Below are positions 41,141-51,041 of a DNA stretch of 64,000 nt, one piece after another. Origin of the DNA: a virus; the IMG/VR virus record IMGVR_UViG_3300020463_000009, positions 45,064-109,063 of that record; one strand, 5' to 3'. How positions within the stretch are numbered: the stretch's first letter is position 1; the number at the start of each line of letters is the position of its first letter. Both the position numbers and the translations under genes were made by a program. The notes under the pieces are model-generated. The model did not search any database. It saw nothing but the letters and a program-made list of their open reading frames with translations, and had not been told where the DNA came from.

Positions 41141-43610
41141 GAATGTAATTGAACACAAAGGCAAACTTCTTATTCGTGGTGTATTAAACGGAAAAGATTA
41201 CAAAGATAAAATAGATTTTGGTCCTACTCTCTACGCCTTATCACAGGAAAAATCAGAATTTAAAAATCTACAAGGTCAGTATTTAAAACCTATAACATTT
41301 AAAGATATTAGGTCTACTCGTCAATTCAAAAAAGATTATGGAGCACAATCACCATTATTTGGTTTAGAACGTTATCATTATCAATACATTGGCAAAAATT
41401 ATCCAGAGGCCATACAATGGTCAAAAGAACATATCAAAATATTCACATTAGATATAGAAACAACCTGTGAAAATGGTTTTCCAGATGTAGAAAATCCTAT
41501 TGAAGAGTTGTTATGTATCACGGTAAAAAATCAATCTAATAAACAAATATTAACTTGGGGTGTTGGCGACTTTCATACAGATAGAACAGACGTTACCTAT
41601 GTCAGATGTAGAGACGAAAAACAATTAATGTTTGAGTTTATGAAATTCTGGTTGAAAAATTATCCTGATGTTATCACAGGCTGGAATACAAAATTCTTTG
41701 ACTTACCTTATTTAATGAATAGAATTAAATTGATTGCAGGTGATAAAGTTGCAAACAGAATGTCGCCTTGGAACTTAATCAATCGTGATGAGATTGTTGT
41801 AAGAGGCAGACCACAAACCGTTTATCAACTATTTGGTATTGTAATGTTAGACTATCTTGATTTGTACAAATGGTTTATACCAACAAGACAAGAGAGTTAT
41901 AGATTAGATTTTATTGGCGAACTAGAACTAGGCCAAAAGAAACACGAAAACCCTTTTGAAACATTTAAAGATTTCTATACTAAAGACTTTCAAAAGTTTG
42001 TAGATTACAATATTCAAGATGTAGAAATTGTTGATTCATTAGAAGATAAGTTAGGTCTTATTGACTTATCATTAACCGTAGCATATGAATCTAAAGTAAA
42101 CTATGATGATATATTTTCGCAAGTAAGAGTATGGGACACATTGATTGCAAACCATTTAATGAAAAAGAATATATGTGTACCACCAAGAGAAGAACATAGT
42201 AAAGAAACAAAATACGAAGGTGCTTACGTAAAAGAACCTCAACTAGGCGGCCATAATTGGATTGTGTCGTTTGATATAAACTCACTATATCCACATATTA
42301 TTATTCAATATAATATTTCACCGGAAAAAATTATCGGTTCGTCTAGTAAAGGTGTATCTGTAAATAAAATGTTATCACATACACCACTTGACTTTTTAAA
42401 AACAGAGGGTGCTTGTTTAACACCTAATGGTGCAATGTTTAAAAATGATAGTCAAGGGTTTCTACCTGAAATGATGGAAACAATGTACAATGAACGTGTA
42501 ATTTACAAGAAAAGAATGTTAAAGGCTAAAAAAGAATATCAAAAAACAAAAGACCCTAAACTTGTAAAAGAAATTTCACGTTGTCATAATATTCAATGGG
42601 CAAGAAAGATTGCCTTAAACTCAGCTTATGGTGCAGTAGGTAATCAATACTTTAGATACTATGATGTAAGACAGGCAAGTGGTATTACAACTGCTGGTCA
42701 ATTTATTATTCGTTTCATTGAAGAAAAAATGAATACATATCTAAATCAAATATTACAAACTAAAGATAAGGTTGATTATATTGTGGCGTCTGATACAGAT
42801 TCAATTTATGTTTGTTTAGATAAATTGGTAGAGAAGACTTGTAAAGATAAAACAAATGACCAGATTACAGATTTTATTGGTAAAGTTTGTGATAATAAAT
42901 TAGAACCATATATTGAAAAATGTTTTGAAGAACTAGCTGACTATTCAAATGCTTTTAAAAATGCAATGGTAATGAAACGAGAAGTTATTGCCAATAAAGG
43001 TATTTGGGTTGCAAAGAAAAGATATATGTTAAATGTTATTGATGAAGAAGGCATTAGACTTGCTGACCCTAAACTTAAACTTATGGGTATTGAGGCAGTT
43101 AAATCATCAACACCACAGGTTTGTAGAGGTAAAATTAAAGACGCAATCAAAATCATTATGGGTAAAAGTGAAAATGAACTACACGATTTTGTTGCAAACT
43201 TTAAAAAAGAATTTAAAGAATTGCCACCAGAGGCAATTGCTTTTCCTAGAAGTTGTAATAACTTGAGGAAGTACCGTGATAACAATAGTATTTTTATCAA
43301 AGGTACTCCAATTCACGTCAAAGGTGCGTTGATATATAATCATCAAATAAAAGAGTTTGGTTTACAAAATAAGTTTCCTTACATACAAGAAGGCGACAAG
43401 ATTAAGTTTATCAAATTAATAGAGGCAAATCCTTTTAAGTTTGATGTTATAAGTTATATAACTAGTTTGCCTACGGAGTTTAAATTAAAACAATACGTAG
43501 ATTATGAAACACAATTTGAGAAGACCTTTTTAGACCCTATGAGATTTATTCTTCAGGCTATAGGTTGGGAACACGAACCAAAGGCAACGTTGGAGGCATT
43601 TTTTGGATGA
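41127..43610 (+). CDS. gp43: DNA polymerase gp43 (family B)
   Basis: An 827-residue replicative polymerase (T4: 898). The 3'-5' exonuclease has DIE at 109-111 and further exo motifs (TGWNTKFFDLPYL; YNIQDVEIV). Polymerase motif A is DINSLYPHI from Asp383, motif B includes KIALNSAYGAVGNQYFRYYD, and motif C is SDTDSIY with Asp556 and Asp558. All catalytic residues are intact. Last gene of the replication operon; overlaps the acetyltransferase-like gene by 4 bases (ATGA). Confidence 0.97.
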   Translation: MNFYKNVIEHKGKLLIRGVLNGKDYKDKIDFGPTLYALSQEKSEFKNLQGQYLKPITFKDIRSTRQFKKDYGAQSPLFGLERYHYQYIGKNYPEAIQWSKEHIKIFTLDIETTCENGFPDVENPIEELLCITVKNQSNKQILTWGVGDFHTDRTDVTYVRCRDEKQLMFEFMKFWLKNYPDVITGWNTKFFDLPYLMNRIKLIAGDKVANRMSPWNLINRDEIVVRGRPQTVYQLFGIVMLDYLDLYKWFIPTRQESYRLDFIGELELGQKKHENPFETFKDFYTKDFQKFVDYNIQDVEIVDSLEDKLGLIDLSLTVAYESKVNYDDIFSQVRVWDTLIANHLMKKNICVPPREEHSKETKYEGAYVKEPQLGGHNWIVSFDINSLYPHIIIQYNISPEKIIGSSSKGVSVNKMLSHTPLDFLKTEGACLTPNGAMFKNDSQGFLPEMMETMYNERVIYKKRMLKAKKEYQKTKDPKLVKEISRCHNIQWARKIALNSAYGAVGNQYFRYYDVRQASGITTAGQFIIRFIEEKMNTYLNQILQTKDKVDYIVASDTDSIYVCLDKLVEKTCKDKTNDQITDFIGKVCDNKLEPYIEKCFEELADYSNAFKNAMVMKREVIANKGIWVAKKRYMLNVIDEEGIRLADPKLKLMGIEAVKSSTPQVCRGKIKDAIKIIMGKSENELHDFVANFKKEFKELPPEAIAFPRSCNNLRKYRDNNSIFIKGTPIHVKGALIYNHQIKEFGLQNKFPYIQEGDKIKFIKLIEANPFKFDVISYITSLPTEFKLKQYVDYETQFEKTFLDPMRFILQAIGWEHEPKATLEAFFG

Positions 43611-44092
43611 AAAAATTTAAGAATAATATAGAAGACTTTTTTAAATGGGTAAAAGGTACAGAGTTAGTTGAACTTGATGACATTGATGTATCTGAAGACC
43701 CGGTAAGACCTGAATTAACATTAGGTTTTAGAATTACTAACGGCAGAAAAATATTTGGTCTAAAATATAATGATGAGATAGAGGCAATAGTTTGTGTTGC
43801 ATTATGTCCTGAAGTACCACACACGGTAAGAGAAATGGATTATATGTCTCAAGCGGCCAATCAAGAAGACCAAAGAGGCGAAATAGTTGTTGCATACACC
43901 GTATGGTCAAGAAAAAGAGGTGCAGGCAAAGAGATAATTAATAAGTTGGCTGAATGGGCAAAACAAAATAATTTTCAAAGAGTAGTTACCTTATCACCAT
44001 TAACACCAATGGCTACACATTTTCATATAAAGAATGGTGCAAAACAAATTAAAGTAAGTGAAGATACTCAAAATTTTGAATATAAACTATGA
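43607..44092 (+). CDS. GNAT-like acetyltransferase domain protein
   Basis: A 161-residue protein. The stretch EIVVAYTVWSRKRGAGKEIINKLAEWAKQNNFQRVVTLSPL has the R/K-x-x-G-x-G-K pyrophosphate loop and following helix of GNAT N-acetyltransferases, and MATHFHIKNGAKQI resembles the usual Y/F-x-x-x-G-F end. The start at 43607 overlaps the polymerase stop (ATGA); an ATG at 43565 would overlap more deeply. Target unknown. Confidence 0.72.
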   Translation: MKKFKNNIEDFFKWVKGTELVELDDIDVSEDPVRPELTLGFRITNGRKIFGLKYNDEIEAIVCVALCPEVPHTVREMDYMSQAANQEDQRGEIVVAYTVWSRKRGAGKEIINKLAEWAKQNNFQRVVTLSPLTPMATHFHIKNGAKQIKVSEDTQNFEYKL

Positions 44093-44238
44093 CAACATAC
44101 GACATAATAATATTTTATCTAGTTTTATTTTGGTCTTTTAAGATAGGTACATTTTTTGCCTATTCAAATATAAAAATATGGCAGTTTTTATTCTTATGTT
44201 TTTTACTTAAAATGGTAGGTATGGCTTATGTTTCCTAA
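44089..44238 (+). CDS. Tiny membrane protein
   Basis: A 49-residue frame beginning MTTYDIIIFYLVLFWSFKIG, with two hydrophobic spans joined by a short polar turn. It starts in the stop codon of the GNAT gene (ATGA) and overlaps the methyltransferase start by 11 bases, so it fills the gap exactly. Function unknown. Confidence 0.6.
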   Translation: MTTYDIIIFYLVLFWSFKIGTFFAYSNIKIWQFLFLCFLLKMVGMAYVS

Positions 44239-44758
44239 TAAAAAATATGGTGTGATATATGCAGACCCACCTTGGTATTTTAAATCAAGGTCAAAGAAAG
44301 GTGAGGGTAGAAATCCTAATCAACACTATAATTGTATGGAGTTATTAGATATTTGTAATCTACCTGTAAAAAATATATCTGCTGACAATTCAGTTTTATT
44401 AATGTGGGTTATAGACCCTATGTTAGACCTTGCATTTGATGTAATAGAAGCCTGGGGTTTTCAATACAAGACCGTAGGTTTTACTTGGGCGAAAACAAAT
44501 AAAACTAATATGGGTATGTTTACCGGTTTAGGTTACTGGACTAGAGGCAATCCAGAAATGTGTTTACTTGCAACAAAAGGTAAACCAAAAAGAATTAACA
44601 AAGATGTAAAACAATTAATAGTTTCACAAAGAGAAGAACACTCAAAGAAACCTTTATTACATAAAGAAATAGAAAGACTTGTACCTGGCCCCTACATTGA
44701 ATTGTTTGCAAGAAAAAAACCTTATGATAATTGGGATTATTGGGGTAATGAAGTATGA
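44228..44758 (+). CDS. MT-A70 family adenine N6-methyltransferase
   Basis: A 176-residue methyltransferase. DPPW at residues 13-16 is the catalytic motif of the MT-A70 family; VLLMWVIDPMLDLAFDVIEAWGF and the SAM-binding C-terminal part GPYIELFARKKPYDNWDYWGNE complete the domain. It likely makes N6-methyladenine in DNA, which could mask phage DNA from restriction; RNA is an alternative substrate for this family. Overlaps the next gene by 4 bases. Confidence 0.9.
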   Translation: MFPNKKYGVIYADPPWYFKSRSKKGEGRNPNQHYNCMELLDICNLPVKNISADNSVLLMWVIDPMLDLAFDVIEAWGFQYKTVGFTWAKTNKTNMGMFTGLGYWTRGNPEMCLLATKGKPKRINKDVKQLIVSQREEHSKKPLLHKEIERLVPGPYIELFARKKPYDNWDYWGNEV

Positions 44759-45000
44759 AAATTAGATATTATAAAAGAATAGATGGCTGGCGATGGCTAG
44801 GTTTTCTATTAGCAATGATAGGTGCTTTTATATTATCTAATGCAGATGTTCAAACACAATGGATGGGGTGGGCAATTGCCACAATGTCTTGTAGTATTTG
44901 GATTTATATGGGAATAAAAGATAAAGATATACCAAGAGCGCTAATGGAACTTATGTATTTACTATTAGCATTAAGGGCTATATATAATTGGGTTATATGA
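44755..45000 (+). CDS. Small membrane protein with three to four spans
   Basis: An 81-residue hydrophobic protein. WLGFLLAMIGAFILS, GWAIATMSCSIWIYMGI and LMYLLLALRAIYNWVI read as three membrane spans with short loops. Start overlaps the methyltransferase stop (ATGA), and its end overlaps the next small frame in the same way. No family recognised. Confidence 0.7.
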   Translation: MKIRYYKRIDGWRWLGFLLAMIGAFILSNADVQTQWMGWAIATMSCSIWIYMGIKDKDIPRALMELMYLLLALRAIYNWVI

Positions 45001-45095
45001 TTATAGATTTATTACTGGTTGCCTTATTCATAAAAATGTGTTATATTTTACCCTTATTTTTATTATGGAAATGGAATAATGAAGACCCTAACTAA
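44997..45095 (+). CDS. Tiny single-span membrane peptide
   Basis: A 32-residue frame, MIIDLLLVALFIKMCYILPL..., one hydrophobic span and a short charged end. It starts in the stop codon of the upstream membrane gene (ATGA) and overlaps the next gene by 17 bases. Too short to be certain; the tight junctions on both sides favour translation. Confidence 0.45.
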   Translation: MIIDLLLVALFIKMCYILPLFLLWKWNNEDPN

Positions 45096-46176
45096 AGAAG
45101 AAGCACTACATTGTGCTAACGTATTTACAAATTATTTTGGCCAGTTTAGTCGTATAGACCAGTATATGCGAGACCAAAAAATGGCACAGATTGAAACTAT
45201 ACCAGCACCTCTTCCTGGTATGGGTTTAGATTCAGATATGTTTGATGAATTTGATATGTCACCAGAGGTTATGGATTTAGAAGTTGTTGAATTAGATAAT
45301 GATACTTGGGACACTTGTATTAATATGATATCAAGTCATAGTAATATGGTTTCTATACCAGGTAAAACATTAAAACTGGCAGTAAAAGAAAAAAATACAG
45401 GTAAGTTTGTAGGTTTTATGAGATTTGGTTCACCTGTAATTAATATGAAACCTAGAAATACTTTATTAGGTAATGTACCTGAACTTACATCATTTAATAA
45501 AACTTCTATTATGGGTTTTGTTATAGTGCCTACACAACCATTTGGTTTTAATTATCTAGGTGGTAAATTGTTAGCCGCCTTATGTTGTTCTCACGAAGTC
45601 AGAGAAAAACTAAACAAAAAATATAATATGAATTTAGTAATGTTTGAGACTACTAGTTTATATGGCAATTCAAAGTCAGCAAGTCAATATGATGGTATGA
45701 AACCTATGTTAAGATATAAAGGCTTAACTGATAGTGATTTTATACCTATGATACACGGCAAACCATTTAAAGATTTACAAAATTATGTTGAAAGTAGAAC
45801 TGGTCATTTAGTACCAGAAAATGCCTCTAGTAGAAAACTTAAATTAACAAATGCAATTATTGGTTTAATTAAAAGGTCAATAGATGGTGATGATTTAAAA
45901 ACTTTTAATACTACAATACTTAATGCTAAAAAATTAACTGAACAAAAAAGATATTATGTATCTAATTATGGTATCGAAAATTATATTGATATAGTAAATG
46001 GTAAAACAGATAAGATTGTTAGAGCACCTAACTATGAAAGATTCTACGATAACGAACTTATAGAATGGTGGCGTAAACTTGCTACTAAAAGATTTTATAA
46101 ATTAAAAGAAGATGGTCGTTTAAGAAATAATTTAGAGATATGGACAAGAGACAGCGAGATAGACATAATAAGATAG
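45079..46176 (+). CDS. DruA-like (DUF4338-type) protein, second copy
   Basis: A 365-residue protein. Residues of about 105-215 show the DruA/DUF4338 pattern: FVGFMRFGSPVINMKPRNTLLGN, IMGFVIVPTQPFGFNYLGGKLLAALCCSHEVREKL and FETTSLYGNSKS. These align block by block with the protein from 28402, so the phage carries two diverged copies. This copy lacks the longer N-terminal domain of the first. Cellular DruA belongs to an anti-phage system; what a phage copy does is unknown. Confidence 0.65.
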   Translation: MKTLTKEEALHCANVFTNYFGQFSRIDQYMRDQKMAQIETIPAPLPGMGLDSDMFDEFDMSPEVMDLEVVELDNDTWDTCINMISSHSNMVSIPGKTLKLAVKEKNTGKFVGFMRFGSPVINMKPRNTLLGNVPELTSFNKTSIMGFVIVPTQPFGFNYLGGKLLAALCCSHEVREKLNKKYNMNLVMFETTSLYGNSKSASQYDGMKPMLRYKGLTDSDFIPMIHGKPFKDLQNYVESRTGHLVPENASSRKLKLTNAIIGLIKRSIDGDDLKTFNTTILNAKKLTEQKRYYVSNYGIENYIDIVNGKTDKIVRAPNYERFYDNELIEWWRKLATKRFYKLKEDGRLRNNLEIWTRDSEIDIIR

Positions 46177-46373
46177 ATGATTTTACAAAAGAGGAAAAGT
46201 TATCAGGTGGTGCCGTATTTGAGATTGGTGTAAGACAATCTAAAGAACATAAGGCAATTAGAAGAATAGCAGAACCATTGATGGCAAAACATTGGAAAGA
46301 TAAGGTTACTAATTTACATAGAATATATAAGGTTGCAGAGTACCTACATAAGAGAAGTAAAAGAGCAAAATGA
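46140..46373 (+). CDS. Small basic protein, unknown
   Basis: A 77-residue, Lys/Arg-rich, helical protein (KEHKAIRRIAEPLMAKHWKDKV; YLHKRSKRAK). It overlaps the DruA-like gene by 37 bases. The high charge suggests nucleic-acid binding, but no motif is recognisable. Confidence 0.6.
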   Translation: MDKRQRDRHNKIDDFTKEEKLSGGAVFEIGVRQSKEHKAIRRIAEPLMAKHWKDKVTNLHRIYKVAEYLHKRSKRAK

Positions 46374-46376
46374 TTA

Positions 46377-46550
46377 ATGAGAATAACAATATACAAGAGA
46401 TACAATGACTATATTAGCCACGACTTTCCTCCCCAGGAGCTTGACAATATTAAGGAAGTATTGTATAGTCTAAATATAAAATGGTATACAATAAGTTATA
46501 CAGAAAAGGAAATGATAGAATATGAGCGATTTTTTAAAAGACATAATTAA
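46377..46550 (+). CDS. Possible small protein overlapping the uvsX start
   Basis: A 57-residue frame ([15 protein letters not shown]...). It covers the uvsX promoter region and runs 29 bases into uvsX in another frame. The start lies 4 bases after the previous stop. Because it occupies an otherwise long gap it may be real, but an untranslated leader is as likely. Confidence 0.4.
   Translation: MRITIYKRYNDYISHDFPPQELDNIKEVLYSLNIKWYTISYTEKEMIEYERFFKRHN
46441..46469 (+). promoter_or_regulatory. Consensus host promoter before uvsX
   Basis: TTGACA, exactly 17 bases, TATAGT. It lies 53 bases before the uvsX start and should drive uvsX-gp41. Confidence 0.8.
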
Positions 46551-47544
46551 AGAAACAGGTAATGAGTATGCTACACTAGCAAAAGACGGTGTTGCCGGAG
46601 GTGATATAGATAGTTTTATTGATACTGGTTCTTATTCTTTTAATGCTCTTCTTTCAGGTTCAATTTATGGTGGTATGCCTAGTAATAGAATTACAGCAAT
46701 TGCAGGTGAAGCTGCTACAGGTAAAACTTTCTTTGCATTAGGTGTTGTTAAATCATTTTTAGATAATGATAAAGACGCAGGTGTAATATACTTTGAATCA
46801 GAAAATGCAATATCAAAAGATATGGTTGAAGGTAGAGGTGTTGATAGTACAAGATTATTAGTAATGCCAGTTGCAACGGTGCAAGAATTTAGAACACAAT
46901 CAATTAAAATTATAGACAAATATTTGGAACAACCAGAGGCAAGTAGAAAACCAATGATGTTTGTATTAGATAGTTTAGGTATGTTATCTACTACAAAAGA
47001 AATGACAGATACAGCCGAGGGTAAAGAGACAAGAGATATGACAAGGTCTCAAATTGTTAAGTCTGCTTTCAGAGTATTAACTTTGAAATTAGGACAAGCA
47101 AATGTTCCTATGATAATGACCAATCATACTTATGATGTGATTGGCAGTATGTTTCCCCAAAAAGAAATGGGTGGCGGTTCAGGTTTGAAATACGCTGCCT
47201 CTTCAATCATCTATCTTGGTAAACGAAAAGAAAAAGACGGTACCGAGGTTGTTGGTAATATTATTCATTGTAAAAATTATAAATCAAGAATTACAAAAGA
47301 GAATGCTCAAATAGATGTTAGATTAACTTATAAAACAGGTCTTGACCGATACTATGGTCTTTTAGAAATGGCTGAAGACGCAGGTGTTTTTAAGAAAGTA
47401 TCTACAAGATATGAAACACCAGCAGGTAAAGCCTTTGGTAAATCTATCTATTCAGAGCCTGAAAAGTTTTTTACAAAAGAGGTACTAACAAAGATTGATG
47501 AATACACAAAACAAAAATTCACCTACGGACAAGACGAAGCCTAA
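46522..47544 (+). CDS. uvsX: RecA-like recombinase UvsX
   Basis: A 340-residue RecA-fold strand-exchange protein (T4: 390). Walker A GEAATGKT is at 62-69; [37 protein letters not shown] (Walker B) and [12 protein letters not shown] follow in order. It acts with UvsY (21.3 kb) and the gp46/47 nuclease in recombination-dependent replication. Overlaps the next gene. Confidence 0.96.
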   Translation: MSDFLKDIIKETGNEYATLAKDGVAGGDIDSFIDTGSYSFNALLSGSIYGGMPSNRITAIAGEAATGKTFFALGVVKSFLDNDKDAGVIYFESENAISKDMVEGRGVDSTRLLVMPVATVQEFRTQSIKIIDKYLEQPEASRKPMMFVLDSLGMLSTTKEMTDTAEGKETRDMTRSQIVKSAFRVLTLKLGQANVPMIMTNHTYDVIGSMFPQKEMGGGSGLKYAASSIIYLGKRKEKDGTEVVGNIIHCKNYKSRITKENAQIDVRLTYKTGLDRYYGLLEMAEDAGVFKKVSTRYETPAGKAFGKSIYSEPEKFFTKEVLTKIDEYTKQKFTYGQDEA

Positions 47545-47827
47545 AAGATATGCTTTCGCTCACAAAGAGGGCGATGAATACTCCTGTATAAAATTAACAG
47601 AGGGTAAATTCAAAGGCATTATATATCATTATGGTAAAGTTTCTTTTGCACCTGAATCAGAAATGAAAGAGGGTAAATTACCTATGAAGTTTGATTACAC
47701 CGTAGCATTAAATCCTACTGAACAAGTATTATATGATAATCAAGAGTTTATTGATTACATTGGTGATATATTAATAGAATTATTAGATGAACAATTGAAA
47801 CAAGGTAATATAAAAAATGCAAAGTGA
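47498..47827 (+). CDS. Conserved-looking small protein between uvsX and gp41
   Basis: A 109-residue protein starting inside uvsX and overlapping gp41 by 11 bases. The body [42 protein letters not shown] is beta-rich; the C-terminus is an acidic helix. The same slot in marine T4-likes holds a small protein of unknown function. No domain recognised. Confidence 0.7.
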   Translation: MNTQNKNSPTDKTKPKRYAFAHKEGDEYSCIKLTEGKFKGIIYHYGKVSFAPESEMKEGKLPMKFDYTVALNPTEQVLYDNQEFIDYIGDILIELLDEQLKQGNIKNAK

Positions 47828-49187
47828 TAGAATAGAACATACTATATTAAGTAATCTGTTTTACAAAGAAGAGTTTGCTAGAAAAGCATTACCTTTTATC
47901 AAAGAAGAATACTTTACAAATAGAATAGAACAAATAGTATTCACAACCACATTTAACTTTATTCAAAAGTATAATAATGTTCCTACAAAAGACGCAGTAT
48001 ATATTGAGATTAATTCAAGAAAAGATATTAACGATACTGAACATACACAAATAAAAGATTACATAACAAGTATTACAGATTTAGAAACAGATGAACAATG
48101 GTTATTAGATACTACTGAAAAGTGGTGTAAAGATAGAGCCGTGCATAATGCAGTATTAAGTGGTATCAAAATACTTGATAATAAAGATAAGACTAGAACA
48201 CCAGAGGCAATACCTGGTATTTTATCAGACGCATTAGCAGTAAGTTTTGATAATCATATTGGTCACGATTATATAGATGACGCTGAAAATAGATATGAAT
48301 GGTATCATACAAAAGAAAAAAGATATCAATTTGATTTAGATTATATGAATAGAATTACTAAAGGTGGTATACCAGCAAAGACATTGAATATTGCATTAGC
48401 AGGTACCGGCGTTGGTAAATCTTTGTTTATGTGTCATTGTGCTAGTACATTTTTAACGCAAGGTTTAAATGTATTGTATATTACTTTAGAAATGGCTGAA
48501 GAACGTATAGCAGAAAGAATAGACGCAAACTTATTAGACGTTTCTATGGATGACCTACACGTAATGCCAAAAGACTTATACGATAATAAACTTAAAAAGA
48601 TATCAGATAAGACATATGGTAAATTAATTATCAAAGAATATCCAACGGCGTCTGCTCATAGTGGTCATTTTAAGGCATTGTTTAATGAACTAGCTTTAAA
48701 GAAATCATTTAGACCAGATGTAGTGTTTATTGATTACTTAAACATATGTGCTTCAAGTAGATTTAAAGGTGGTAATATTGGTTCTTATTTTTATATTAAG
48801 GCAATTGCTGAAGAGTTAAGAGGCCTTGCAGTAGAATTTAATGTACCAATCTTTAGTGCAACTCAAACAACAAGAACTGGTTATACAGCAACAGATATTG
48901 GGCTAGAAGACACGTCTGAATCTTTTGGTTTACCAGCAACAGCAGATTTTATGTTTGCTTTAATTTCTACTGAAGAGTTAGAAGCTCTAGGTCAGATGAA
49001 AATTAAACAACTTAAAAATAGATACAATGACCCAAGCGTTAACAGGTCATTTATAGTAGGTGTTGACCGTGCAAAAATGAGACTATATGATGTAGGTCAA
49101 ACTGCTCAAACAATTGTTAACAGCAACCAAAAAGAAGTAGAACAAAAAGAAGTTGCATACGATAAATTCAGCGACTTCAAAATATAA
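47817..49187 (+). CDS. gp41: Replicative DNA helicase gp41 (DnaB-like)
   Basis: A 456-residue hexameric 5'-3' helicase (T4: 475). An N-terminal helical domain is followed by the RecA-like core with Walker A ALAGTGVGKS near residues 193-202, Walker B DVVFIDYLNIC, and the arginine finger region KNRYNDPSVNRSF. It unwinds the fork ahead of gp43 and assists gp61 primase, which is not in this window. Its last base begins the next gene. Confidence 0.95.
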   Translation: MQSDRIEHTILSNLFYKEEFARKALPFIKEEYFTNRIEQIVFTTTFNFIQKYNNVPTKDAVYIEINSRKDINDTEHTQIKDYITSITDLETDEQWLLDTTEKWCKDRAVHNAVLSGIKILDNKDKTRTPEAIPGILSDALAVSFDNHIGHDYIDDAENRYEWYHTKEKRYQFDLDYMNRITKGGIPAKTLNIALAGTGVGKSLFMCHCASTFLTQGLNVLYITLEMAEERIAERIDANLLDVSMDDLHVMPKDLYDNKLKKISDKTYGKLIIKEYPTASAHSGHFKALFNELALKKSFRPDVVFIDYLNICASSRFKGGNIGSYFYIKAIAEELRGLAVEFNVPIFSATQTTRTGYTATDIGLEDTSESFGLPATADFMFALISTEELEALGQMKIKQLKNRYNDPSVNRSFIVGVDRAKMRLYDVGQTAQTIVNSNQKEVEQKEVAYDKFSDFKI

Positions 49188-49462
49188 TGCCAAAAAGAAA
49201 AATACAAAAAGTTAGATTCCATAAAGGTGATAAAAAACCAGGAGGTAGAGAAGTGAAAGACTTATCATATTCTACTAAACTAATTAAAAGAGGTAGAAAA
49301 ATGGTTTGGCAATTGATAGAGAAGCCAACTAATTCTATTATCAATGAATATTTTTTTGAAGAGGACGCTCAAAAAATAGCAGACTTCCAGAATAAAAACA
49401 AGGTTTGGAAAGTTAATGGTGGTGTACCTCCTTTTCTTTGTCTAAAATACAATCCGAAATAA
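49187..49462 (+). CDS. Small basic protein after gp41, unknown
   Basis: A 91-residue basic protein overlapping the gp41 stop by one base. Contains LIKRGRKMVWQLIEKPTNSII and EEDAQKIADFQNKNKVW; it resembles a small beta/alpha domain with a W-x-V end. Position after the helicase suggests replication accessory; no family recognised. The gap that follows has a weak TTGCCA-N15-TATAAA promoter at 49465-49491 and a CCTAAATA late-like site. Confidence 0.65.
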   Translation: MPKRKIQKVRFHKGDKKPGGREVKDLSYSTKLIKRGRKMVWQLIEKPTNSIINEYFFEEDAQKIADFQNKNKVWKVNGGVPPFLCLKYNPK

Positions 49463-49501
49463 ACTTGCCAAACACTCCTAAATAGTATAAAAGAGGGATA
49501 T

Positions 49502-50974
49502 ATGGGAACTTTAGCACCAGGAAGATTTACAACCAAGTACAAAGCCAGTAGTGGTCTTTACAAAGGTAAAGATTATGAAGATATTGCTTATTGTAAAATC
49601 AAAGATAAGAGAGAATTTATTATAGGCAGTAATAAAAATGGTCAAAAAGTTTATGGTTTAAAATTACTTAAAGATAAGAGCAACAAATACTTTTTATCTT
49701 ATGCCAATAGTAAAACATCTACTAAAGAAACTGGTAGAGATTTAATTTCTAAATTTTTCAAAGACGAAGATTTTGGTGGCGGAAAAGGTTCAGGTGGTGG
49801 TTCAGATGATACAGCTGTAACCGAGTCATTGCAATGTTATTATCTATCAATACTTTTTAATTCAAGTGTTTCTAAATTAACTGGTAAAGAAAGTTTAAAA
49901 CTATTAGATAATCAACAAAAATATTGTTTTACTTTTGATAAGGCAACTAGATTTACTGCTAGTAAATTATTAGAAAGTTGTCCTGAAGATTGGTTAAAAA
50001 ATAATGTATTTGTTAAGACAGCTAATGCAGTTTATAATTCTCAATACGTAAAAGCTTTTAGAGGCAAACAAGTTTACTTTCATAGAGGTTCTAAATTTAT
50101 GAAAGCTGTTTATGATAATAAAAAGAAGGCTCAAGAATACGATAAGAAATTTAATAATCCACGTATAGCACCTGGTTCTTTTAATGATGATAAGTGGAAT
50201 CCAGGAGATATATGGATGAGTACCAAACCACCTACTACTACAACACCTTTTTCAAAAGATGAAAAAACTTTACCTGTTGAATGGACAGAATTAAGAGAAG
50301 CAGTTAGAGATAAAGTTGATGAACATACTTTAGGTGTATCTTTAAAAAAAGTTGGTGGTACAAGTGCGATTATAACACCGTTTAATACTAGAAAAAGAAC
50401 TCATAATGCAAATACAAAATTTGCTGGTTTTAAATTTGGTTCGACAGGTGATTTTTTTAATTCAGCTGATATATATTTACACTTTGATGATGGTGGCTTA
50501 ATGCAATTAAGAGCTACTGCTACAACTAGATTATGGCAAGGTGAAATGAAAGGTAAATATGCAGCTGCTGGAAAAATAGGTGGTGGTGTCGTTAATCATT
50601 ATGTAGAAAAGAATTTTAAAAGAACTATTGGCTCTCAAAGTATTACAACAAATTATAGAGAAACGTATTATCAAAATAGTGATTTAAATAAATTCTACAA
50701 ATTATATACAAGATTCATTAATAAACAAAAAGCAGGTACAACAAAACAAGAAGTGTTGTCTATTGAAGAGTTTAAAAAAAGAGCCGATGGATATTCTTAT
50801 AGAGGTCAAAATGCAAGTCCAGCATTTTACTTTGGTAAGTATATGGGTTTACTTTTTTTAGAGTCAATCGAAGCAGATAAAAGAGGCAAAAATCTTGATG
50901 AATTATCAAGACAAATTGTTAGATATGCTATGTCTAATACGGATATTTCGACTTTTTTTATAAAGGTTTCATAG
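49502..50974 (+). CDS. Large protein of unknown function
   Basis: A 490-residue soluble protein. A Gly/Ser-rich linker (GGGKGSGGGSDD near residues 97-108) splits an N-terminal Lys-rich domain of about 95 residues from a large C-terminal domain that contains APGSFNDDKWNPGDIWMS, YLHFDDGGLMQLRATATTRLWQGEMKG and AFYFGKYMGLLFLESI. I recognise no catalytic motif. It stands alone between the helicase operon and the late promoter at 50975. The two-domain layout with a flexible linker suggests a virion-associated or injected protein, but this is only a guess. Confidence 0.7.
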   Translation: MGTLAPGRFTTKYKASSGLYKGKDYEDIAYCKIKDKREFIIGSNKNGQKVYGLKLLKDKSNKYFLSYANSKTSTKETGRDLISKFFKDEDFGGGKGSGGGSDDTAVTESLQCYYLSILFNSSVSKLTGKESLKLLDNQQKYCFTFDKATRFTASKLLESCPEDWLKNNVFVKTANAVYNSQYVKAFRGKQVYFHRGSKFMKAVYDNKKKAQEYDKKFNNPRIAPGSFNDDKWNPGDIWMSTKPPTTTTPFSKDEKTLPVEWTELREAVRDKVDEHTLGVSLKKVGGTSAIITPFNTRKRTHNANTKFAGFKFGSTGDFFNSADIYLHFDDGGLMQLRATATTRLWQGEMKGKYAAAGKIGGGVVNHYVEKNFKRTIGSQSITTNYRETYYQNSDLNKFYKLYTRFINKQKAGTTKQEVLSIEEFKKRADGYSYRGQNASPAFYFGKYMGLLFLESIEADKRGKNLDELSRQIVRYAMSNTDISTFFIKVS

Positions 50975-50982
50975 TATAAATA
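50975..50982 (+). promoter_or_regulatory. T4-type late promoter TATAAATA
   Basis: Exact match one base after the preceding stop and 60 bases before the DUF6267-like gene. It probably controls the run of genes to about 58.6 kb. Confidence 0.75.
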
Positions 50983-51041
50983 GTAGTATGATTTGTTAAT
51001 GGGTAAGTGATTATTATATAAATGGATAAATTGGAGAACAA

